From assembly GCF_019059575.1 (NCBI RefSeq), contig NW_024883046.1, positions 62,001-126,000 of the forward strand: a stretch of DNA of 64,000 nucleotides, read 5' to 3'. The notes beneath the pieces are model-generated. The model had not been told where the DNA came from, made no database searches, and was given only the letters and a program-made list of their open reading frames with translations. Within the stretch, counting starts at the first letter, position 1; the number at the start of each line of letters is the position of its first letter. This document shows positions 56,502 through 64,000 of this stretch, piece by piece. A program made the position numbers and the translations under genes. The stretch is from Amphibalanus amphitrite (Eukaryota; Arthropoda; Thecostraca; Balanomorpha; Balanidae).

Positions 56502-57580
56502 CCCGCGCCCCGTAGGGCTATCGGCGGACCCTACCGGGGAATTACCTTGTGACCAAATTTCATTGACCTAGGTCAAACCGATGACGTCACAGGTCAGGTC
56601 AAAGGTCGGATTTTCACCGTTCACAGGCATTTCAAGAAATGTGCTGTGAAATCGAGTAAATTGGTAATTTATTGAAAACCATCGATGGTACATTGTTCGT
56701 CAAACACATACTTTACTATCTGAGGTCACTGATACCAGGTCAGGTCACAGCGAGGTTAGGTCACTGGGGGGGTCACAACATGAACGTGTCGTGTGATACA
56801 TGTTTTATGGTCCATTTTACATGACAAATGCGATTATGTGGGTTAAGCAGCCTTTGGGGCCAGCCTGGGTCACATTTTGGTGAAGGTCAGGTCAAGGTCA
56901 GGTCAAATTAGGTCAAATTTCAAAGTTGATATTTTTGCATAAAATGGGTATTGATTCGATGCAGCTCGTCACGGGGAGTCTAATGGTGGTCTTTGTTCTG
57001 CTCTACGAGGTCTAGAATTGCCAAAAAATGAGTTTGAAAATTTGACGTCATCATTTTTGAACAGTTTTTTCGCTATAACTTGGCCAAAAAAGGAGGTATC
57101 GATCTGAAATTTGGTATGTAGATAGAATACGGTAGGTACTATCACATATATTCCGGTTTTCTCGAAACTCATAAAACTTTATGGATTTTTTGGCTAATAT
57201 AGCAAAAAAATGCTTTTTTGATTTTTGAGGGTCAAAACTCAAAAATCTTAAAAATCCGAGATAGCAGTTTTGTAGCCCTGTTAATTCTACACCTTTTACG
57301 TTTTATCATTTTTCTGTATCTTTAAAGCTGTAGGCCTGACAGGTCTTCTCGCAAAGGTCTTTTTTTCGGTCGAAAATGACAGAACATGACGTCATTCTGA
57401 CGTCATTTATGGCCAACCTATCATAGTCTCTGGAGAAATTTTTGGTCACCATGTGTAAAATTGATGCTCGGAGGGGTCCTGAAAGTTTGGTGGCGATATC
57501 TAAAGCCGTTTAGGAGATATCGACGGAAAAGGAAAGGGAGGGGCCGTTTCGGCCCCCCCCCCCTCCCTACGGGGCGCGGG
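56502..57580. mobile_element. TTAA-type family G element
   Basis: It opens CCCGCGCCCCGTAGGG after TTAA (56498-56501) and ends CCCTACGGGGCGCGGG before a T-run. C-run and GGGCCGTTTCGGCCC hairpin near the right end. Five bases separate it from the family F element. Non-coding, with AGGTCAGGTCA words. Confidence 0.75.
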
Positions 57581-57884
57581 TTTTTAAGAGACCTCCCAAT
57601 GATACTAGGTCCTGTAAGTTTCAGCTCCCTGTGAAAGCTCCTCTGACACTGAGGGTGTTGTGAAGTTGTGACATTTTAGGACCGTGCAGAAGTCTGCTTA
57701 TGACGTCATAGGTCAGTGACCAGACCTGACCTAAAAATGATATTTTTGTCAACATTTGTATTTGAATTAGAGGTAAGGTATGCAAATTTTCAACTCTATC
57801 GCCGCCATGTTCCGTGTTATCGCGAAAAAAACCTATGGGGGGGGGGCGGCACCTGCCCCTCCTCAGCCAGTGAGCTAGGGTTAA

Positions 57885-58133
57885 TGGACGTATTGTAGAA
57901 GCCATGCCCTAATCGGCTGAACATGACATCACTCTGACGTAATTTCCGACCGATCTAAAGTAGCTCCAAAGTTTTGCTAACGCAAGGTGCCATATTGATG
58001 CGGCCGAAGTTCCTGATGTCGATGCGCCAGTGGTTTGGAAGATATTGCAGAAAAACGGAAGGGGTCTGTAGAGCCTCACAGTCACTACCCAACCCGCACC
58101 CACCCCCACCCCACCCCTGCAAGGCATGCGTGG
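57885..58133. mobile_element. Family A-like terminal fragment (inverted)
   Basis: Words such as CTGACGTAATTTCCGACCGA and GGTTTGGAAGATATTGCAGA are the inverse of the left part of family A. It ends in a C-rich run and GCGTGGG before TTAA. Confidence 0.5.
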
Positions 58134-58137
58134 GTTA

Positions 58138-59790
58138 AAGTCAACGGTTTAGTCTTCAGAGAACAAAAACTGCCACAATCAACGTTTCGAAGAAAATGTT
58201 TGTCTGCAATAGGTAACTGTTGATTCAAAGCTGGCACCATATTGATTTTACTGGATCATGTTCCTTCTGTCGAGGCGCAACGAACGAAAAACAATTTGAC
58301 CTTAAATCGTATTAAGTTTTTAAATTAACCCGCGCACCGACGGGGGTCTGCGCCAACTTCGCACCGACGGGGGGCGGATGACCGCCCCCCCCCCCCGAAG
58401 ATCTCGAGAACGAAGCAAGATAGCGACAAGCGGTAAACGGCATCGGATACGCACGGTCAAGATCTACAATTTTTACGTAGGTCATTTTCAGGTCAGGTCA
58501 AAGATGACGTCACAGGGGTCGAAAAAGTCAAAATGGCGGCGCTAGATATGGAGAGTTTTTCTCGAATAACTTTCGAATTAGTCAAGATAGGAACAAACTA
58601 AGGGCATCATCGTGATCCTCTCGTCAATCCGCATCAAATGATATATATGTTGACCTCGAAAGGTCAAGGTCAAAGGCTGACCTCAGGTCACGTGACCTCG
58701 AGGTCATCATGTATATCATTCGATGCGTCTTGACGAGCTGAACACAATGAGACCATCCACGCGGCTGTATCTTGTTCCTGTACGGAGTTATTGGCCAAAA
58801 ACCTTTGGTGACCTTTGATGACGTCACATGACCTCACAGCTGCCCAACAGCAAAACAGACCTCAAGGTAGTGAAGGTTGATCGTATATGAAGTCATGTAT
58901 GGTATATGGGGCCATTCCGACCCGTTTTAGTGGTAAAAACAGGGAGCTGATTTTTCCCCCATTGACTTATAATGGGGAGGTCGCGAAATTGACCTGACCT
59001 TAGGTCACCGATATCAAAATTCCGAGATAAACAAATTGTAGCTACTAATGACCTAATAACATCCTGCGACTTTCAAAGGCCTCCGACATCTACTGTAGCT
59101 CTGGCACGGTGACAAAGTTGCAAAAAAGTGACTTGAGGTTGGGTCATTCAAAGTGACCTGGTGACCTGACCTTAAAAGATAGGAGGTTCAAACTTGCACA
59201 CCATGTGTAAAATTGATTAGGGAATAGTCGTACTAAATTTCGCGGCGCTACGCGCCGCGGTTTTCCCGCTATACGCGAAAACCCTCAGGGGGCGGATATC
59301 CGCCCCCCCCCCCCGTCGGTGCGCGGGTTAAGACTAAGGTCATCACTTTAACGGACAATGTCGTGTCGCATATTAGCCGATCCGTACTGTTGAGCTGACC
59401 ACATCCAAGCTTTCATCGCTCAACATGCAAATATCAAACGTCGTTGTCAAAATCGGCTGAACACCTATTCATGGCCTGAGATGACCTCAGGGACATGCAA
59501 AGGGGCCACATTTGCAATTTTTCGATTCATTGACTAATTTTTTATGTTGCCAGATGTTTGAGAGTTTCAGCATGATTTTCACCCAAAAAGAAGCGCAGTT
59601 AGATTTTCTCTCCCATTGACTTTTAATGGAAAGGCCTAAAAATTGACCTGACATTAGGTCATTAATACCGAATTCCGAGAAAAACATTTTATGCTTTATC
59701 AATCGCTCCAAGTTTCAAGCGAACGTTCAGTCGGTAGCGATATGGAGACATATAACTTTTTCTGAGGTAAGTAGATTCCTGTAATGCAAG
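58138..59790. mobile_element. Family F relic split by a family B element
   Basis: The parts 58138-58328 and 59332-59790 resemble the interior of 54475-56492 (AACGGTTT...CAAAAACT, CCTGAGATGACCT, TTCGATTCATTGAC). The family B element 58329-59327 lies between them. The outer ends are not found. Confidence 0.5.
58329..59327. mobile_element. TTAA-type G-capped element, family B copy 3 (inverted)
   Basis: Exact TTAA flanks (58325-58328, 59328-59331). Ends CCCGCGCACCGACGGGGG and CCGTCGGTGCGCGGG. It is near-identical by eye to 23922-24927 read on the other strand, including its TGACCTCGAGGTCA everted repeat, which suggests recent movement. Confidence 0.85.
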
Positions 59791-60093
59791 AGAGCACCCG
59801 TTGGTGAAGACAAGTGACCATCGCTCGCGGTATTCATTCGGGGAAGAACCGCTGCACAATTACGTGCCAGCCGCCATTGTCAGACGTCCCGCAGCGACAT
59901 GCACCATGCCCTCCGCTCCCACACCTCACCATGAGTCCCCTGGACGTCCAAGTACCGACTCGCTGAAGGACAGGGTCCCAGCCGTCAATTGCTCGGCGGT
60001 GCAGCGGCCGAGTCATGGCGGTACGCCCCGGGGCGATCCGCAAACCACACCCAGGGCGTCAGTAGCGCAGAACCGACCGCCACGCCGCCAACT
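59791..60093. other. Spacer upstream of GY-E
   Basis: A moderately GC-rich region whose open frame (59801-60127) runs through the TATA box and resembles nothing. Probably distal promoter. It does not share the upstream block of the other GY genes. Confidence 0.45.
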
Positions 60094-60130
60094 TCAAGGG
60101 CAACTCCACGGAACGGGAGCCCTATAAAAG
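60094..60130 (+). promoter_or_regulatory. GY-E core promoter: degenerate FTZ-F1-type site and TATAAAAG
   Basis: TCAAGGGCA at 60094-60102 fits YCAAGGYCR with one mismatch and lies 20 bp before TATAAAAG (60123-60130), the same spacing as in GY-B, C and D. The flanking promoter sequence is otherwise diverged. The presumed start is in ACCACACACTCACTGG. Confidence 0.7.
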
Positions 60131-60203
60131 CACCGAGACAGTGTGAGAACCACACACTCACTGGTCAACCTTCCCAGCGTCCGGAGAACTCCAAACTGCA
60201 GAG

Positions 60204-61199
60204 ATGAACGCCAAGCTTGCGGTAAGTGACGCCGACGCTGCATCCACACACAGAAAAATATTAACACCGTTAGCGGTGTAATTGCACAGTACATATCTGA
60301 GCACTTGAGGAAAGTTAATTTAGTCCCTTCCCCGCTTAAATTACTCGCGCTTCTAAATGAACACCAGGAAGAAGGTAATAGAACACTGTTAGGAGGGTTG
60401 GGTGTTTTGCTACACGTAGTAAAACACCCAACCCTCCTAACAGTGTTCTATTACCTTCTTCCTGGTGTTCATTTAGAAGCGCGAGTAATTTAAGCGGGGA
60501 AGGGACTAAATTAACTTTCCTCAAGTGCTCAGATATGTACTGAGCAATTACACCGCTAACGGTGTCAATATTTTTCTGTGTGCAGCTTGAGGGACTTGGA
60601 CTTTCTGGCTTTGTCGAACTCTTCATTTTTCAGCCATCACTCTGACTCCATAGCGAGTAAATGGTTTTATGTTGCTTGCAGTTCGACTGAATCTGATGAG
60701 AAGAGAGGGAGGTTGAATGTAAAACCAATATTCAAACAAATAAATGTTTTTTCATGATTCTAAAAAGTTTTCAACAGATGCACATATGCCTGAAGCATTG
60801 ACGCGTGCTGTTTACATGAATGGATGGTCCCCTCTCCCGCAGCTGCTGTGTCTGGCTGCCCTGGTGGCTGTTGTCTCTGCTAGCGGACACGGATACGGAT
60901 ACGGATACTCCGGATACCGCTCCACCCCTGCCCACTACGGCGGATACCGTCGTGCCGGATACGGCTACGGTAGCTATCGTGGCTACGGCAGCTACGCCCC
61001 TCGTAGCTACGGCTACCACGGCCGCCACCGCCGCTCTCTGGGCTACAACTCCTACGGATACGGATACGCTCCTCGCAGCTACGGATACGGACACACCGGA
61101 TACGGATACGCTCCCCGTAGCTACGGATACGCCTCCCGCTCGTACGGATACGCTCCCCGTTCCTACGGATACGGATACCGCTCCGCCTACTACCACTAA
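60204..61199 (+). CDS. GY-E: secreted Gly/Tyr-rich cuticle-like protein, 124 aa
   Basis: Exon 1 is 60204-60221 (MNAKLA, donor gtaagt). Exon 2 is 60843-61199 after tctcccgcag, 118 codons plus stop. The signal peptide and GHGYGYGYSGYRSTP are as in GY-C. The middle reads GYGSYRGYGSYAPRS, with an extra Arg. RHRRS and the YAPRSYGYG repeats are kept, ending RSAYYH. The 621-bp intron holds a 336-bp hairpin MITE (60247-60582). Without it the intron would be about 285 bp. Promoter and 5' UTR are the most diverged of the family, so expression may differ. Confidence 0.88.
60247..60582. repeat. 336-bp hairpin MITE, copy 2, in the GY-E intron
   Basis: Same ends (CACACAGAAAAATATT and inverse), same length and nearly the same sequence as 27273-27608, with arms of about 160 bp. 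It begins 25 bp after the GY-E donor site and would fold strongly in the pre-mRNA. Confidence 0.9.
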
Positions 61200-61277
61200 G
61201 TACCTATGTCTTTTCTTCCGTGCTTTTGACCTGTCTGACTTTGAACAAGTAAAAATACACTGATGATCATTTGATGC

Positions 61278-61283
61278 AATAAA
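61278..61283 (+). terminator. Poly(A) signal of GY-E
   Basis: AATAAA in TGATGCAATAAATG, about 78 bp after the stop. The context differs from that of the sibling genes. Confidence 0.7.
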
Positions 61284-62255
61284 TGTTCTTTTTAGAGAGG
61301 TTGGCCGAATCTCGCATGGTTCATTACAATAACTGCTACGCGACTAAGAGATACTCTTCCTTGAATCGTGCTTCAGTCGCTGAAGCCTCAATCAGGCATC
61401 GCCTACAATCAGATAAGGTCGATGCATACAAAGCTCCTGACATGCTGGTGATCTTGTTGAAATCAAATTTGCCTACAGATAAGATGGTTTGCTGTTGCTA
61501 GTGCATCTATTTTATGTTTTAATTTTGAGCTTAACTTTCTTATAATAAGAAATGAAATATGTCTAGTAACGTGAAAGCAAAACGTGACTAGGATTTAGGT
61601 ACAGCTCCTTTGAAACGTTAAATAAATTCAAGTCTTACCGGGCCTTTGCGGCCATTAGAAAATAGCCCCTAACAACAGTACAACTTCACTTAGCAGATTT
61701 TATTCATTCGAGCTACATTTGCCAACAGCTTTGATTGCGAAACAAATGCTGACTCTCCGTACACCATAGCCCAAATAACCGTTATAACATGTTTGAAACA
61801 ATATCGACATTCGACATCAAAGTGACGGCGGAAAGACAGCAAAAGGTCGAAGAAATGTGCGCTTTGTAAGTGTCCATGAATTTGTTTAGCACTGCAAGTA
61901 CCTATATTAAATAAAATATAATGTAGGCATGTTAATAAGGAACATACTAACTTCATAGCATCGCTCTAGAAAGGGGAAGATTGGTAAAAGGACAAGAAGG
62001 ATTGCAGCTTATCGATCCACTATAACAAACAGCAGTCTTCGCGTGCAATTTTGCAATGTTGCGTGCTTTGTCGGCTGAGCTATGCATGGATGGGGCGTGG
62101 TTGAGTGCGAAAGGACGTCGCAATGTCACAGCTCAGGCTGGCTTAGTTGCTCTAGACTTATCTATTGCGGGCTCTTATGGACCATAACCATAGATAAGCA
62201 CGCTATACGGGAACAAGCCATCGGGAACATAGGCCATGTCCGCTCAGCGCTATAG
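61284..62255. other. Intergenic, nothing recognised
   Basis: AT-rich sequence with short frames (61283-61501, 61690-61956 antisense) that show no known motif. Confidence 0.45.
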
Positions 62256-62827
62256 CCAGTAAAACGCCTTCTGGGGCGAGCAACAGGGCGAACGAGAGGG
62301 TGGGCCTTGCGCGTGCGATATTGCGAGGGGGTACCACCAACTAACTTGTGCACTGCACCATGCTAACCGGTCCCTGGTGATGTGCCAAATTTTAAGCGCA
62401 ACCAGCCTAGCCGTTTTTTTATAAATGATGAAATACCGACGTGCCAAATGATGAATGATGAATGATGAATAAATGATGATACCAATGTGCCAATTGATGA
62501 ATGCAATCAGCCTAGCCGTTTTTTATTGAAGCGGCACCCTGCACGTGCGAACGTGCAAAATGGGTCCCAACTGACTTCTGCACGGCACCCTACCAACCGG
62601 TGACTAACCATGTACCAAAGTTCAGTGCAATCGGTTCAGCCGTCCTCGAAATCTATAGAATAGACCCCTGCACGTGCGCTCGTGCAGCAGCAGCCCGACT
62701 GTGGCACATGGAAATGTATTGCCTAGGCTGTGTGGCTACCTACATGCCAACTTATAGCCGGCCGGCCGCTCATACTCGGAAATTTCCATTTCCCATTAAT
62801 CTACGAAAGACTTCGCTCGCTCTGTAA
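62256..62827. mobile_element. CACGTG-rich element, copy 5
   Basis: It opens CCAGTAAAACGCC then TTCTGGGGCG, carries CTGCACGTGCGAACGTGCAA and a second related palindrome, and ends GGCCGGCCGCTCATACTCGG and TCGCTCGCTCTGTAACC. An (ATGA)n patch at about 62448-62487 duplicates part of its interior. Confidence 0.65.
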
Positions 62828-63159
62828 CCACTTATTTGATCACCAGGACAACACAATCACGTTCCACTATCCCGTGAGCACTTCGATGATGTGGGTAACC
62901 GACGTCTGGCGTAAATTTATGCGCACCCTCTACACCCTGATTTATATTTGATTTATGAAAATTTATGGTAATCTGCAATTGGTATTTGCTGTCAATTGAA
63001 TGTGTTCATTGAACAGCTTCTGATTAGTCCTTCGAGTGTGAGCCAATAGCCTTTTCAGTTTCCATTGTGCCGGGAAGTGGGTAGACCATCCATTATATAC
63101 CCCGCAATTGACAACTATTAATTTCTTGAATGATGAATCTAGGTGATCGTCGTGACATG

Positions 63160-63550
63160 TGCTTCGAGTGAAGTCAAGGGTGTCAAAGTTATTGTACTCG
63201 CAATGCATGTGGGGCTACCACCGCTGCAGGTGCTACGTGCAAAACGTTCCCATTTTATTCAACAATGACTGCACATACTTGGCCGATTGCGCTGGAACTT
63301 GGCACCAGAGCTGCGGAGTTGAGAGTCGGATTTGGAGACGAATTTTGGAAGCCAGAGTCGGAGTCACCGAGAATCTATCGATTCCGCTGTCCTTCTTAGC
63401 ATGTTGGGAGGCACCCACCGGGTAACGCATTCCTCTGTGTCACAGCTAAGGTGCGCACGGTAAAATGCTTTTTCTATATCTCCAAAATAGATAGGTCGAT
63501 GGTGCTAAAAATTGGCACACGGTTAGCGACCAGTTACCTATACCTAGTCT
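63160..63550. repeat. Degenerate CACGTG-family fragment
   Basis: Words such as TTGGCCGATTGCGCTGGAAC, GGCACCCACCGGGTAACGCA and AAAATTGGCACACGGTTAGC follow the order of the CACGTG-rich elements but are strongly diverged, with no clear ends. Confidence 0.4.
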
Positions 63551-64000
63551 GTTTCCATGTCCAGCTTGCAGCCGAAATGCTCTGCTGAAAGCAGTGCTTG
63601 ATTTCTGTACATATAGCTCTTACATTCAGATACGCTTGTTTTTAACGGAGGAGCGAACTGCCTAAGGATTTAAGGAACTCCGGCCGCAAGCTTGACATGG
63701 AACAGACTACAGTACAAAGAGTGGCCCACACAAGTTCGTGAGAGGTACCATTTCGTAATTCACAAGTGCATTGCTTACTCTCGCCCTCGCTTCGACGATG
63801 GAACAACAAATATAGGTACAATCTTCAAACCAGCCATTTCATTGTACAAAAGCAAACATTCATACCAAACAGCAATTAAAAATTATAACCGTGAATAAAT
63901 TTCCACAACAATCTTCCAAAGCAACTATAGCTATCATCATCTCCATTTATCTTTGTAACTTCCCACAATACACCTTGCTCACCAAAAGCATCCCAAGCTA
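63551..64000. other. Window end, nothing recognised
   Basis: AT-rich sequence. The frame at 63692-63898 has no recognisable motif. Confidence 0.4.

Larger units (their letters stand above)
54220..57880. mobile_element. TTAA-type family C copy 3, host of nested elements
   Basis: The left part 54220-54474 matches the left and middle of 12995-14046 (TTGGTTTTCTACATAC, GAGACAGTTTTAGA). The right part 57581-57880 matches its right (GAGACCTCCCAATGATACTA). TTAA follows at 57881-57884. Two other elements (54475-56492, 56502-57580) lie between the halves. Confidence 0.7.

Noticed and set aside
59801-60127. 108-aa frame upstream of GY-E
   Set aside because: It runs through the GY-E TATA box and has no recognisable motif.

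Overview
This is eukaryotic nuclear DNA: the genes have GT-AG introns, TATA-box promoters, AATAAA poly(A) signals and very many transposable elements. The gene content points to an arthropod, probably a crustacean. There is a gliotactin-like septate-junction gene and a cluster of small secreted Gly/Tyr-rich genes with cuticle-gene architecture. No species can be named from the sequence.

Region 1 (1-18741, + strand) holds the C-terminal half of a gliotactin-like gene. Nine coding exons join with consistent phases into 511 residues. They encode most of a catalytically dead cholinesterase-like ectodomain, one transmembrane helix, and a short cytoplasmic tail ending in a PDZ-type TEL. The 5' exons lie before the window. 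The large introns hold a hAT-type MITE, a TTAA-flanked element, several CACGTG-rich repeats, a 73-bp tandem array with CTCF-like cores, and two long CT microsatellites that run up to 3' splice sites.

Region 2 (about 19.9-61.3 kb) contains five paralogous two-exon genes, called here GY-A to GY-E. A and B are on the minus strand; C, D and E are on the plus strand. Each has a 6-codon first exon that splits the signal peptide, and a second exon encoding a GYGYGY / YAPRSYGYG protein of 121-124 residues with an internal RHRR site. Four promoters share a TATAAAAG box and, 19-20 bp upstream, a perfect match to the FTZ-F1 consensus. GY-E has a one-mismatch version at the same spacing. In GY-A about 355 bp of foldback DNA sits between the TATA box and the presumed start site.

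The rest, including 29.7-46.6 kb and 53-59.8 kb, is mostly transposon-derived. The dominant class is a superfamily of about 0.9-1.2 kb non-coding elements. They are flanked by TTAA, end in CCC...GGG inverted repeats, carry a G-tract/C-tract palindrome near each end, and are packed with TGACCT/AGGTCA (nuclear-receptor half-site) words. Many lie end to end or inside one another. Six hAT-type insertions (five with a full or near 8-bp target duplication and one with a partial one), a Harbinger-like element carrying a TGACCT minisatellite, a LINE 3' fragment with an 11-bp duplication, and several foldback MITEs complete the inventory. No RNA gene, CRISPR array or intact transposase was found.
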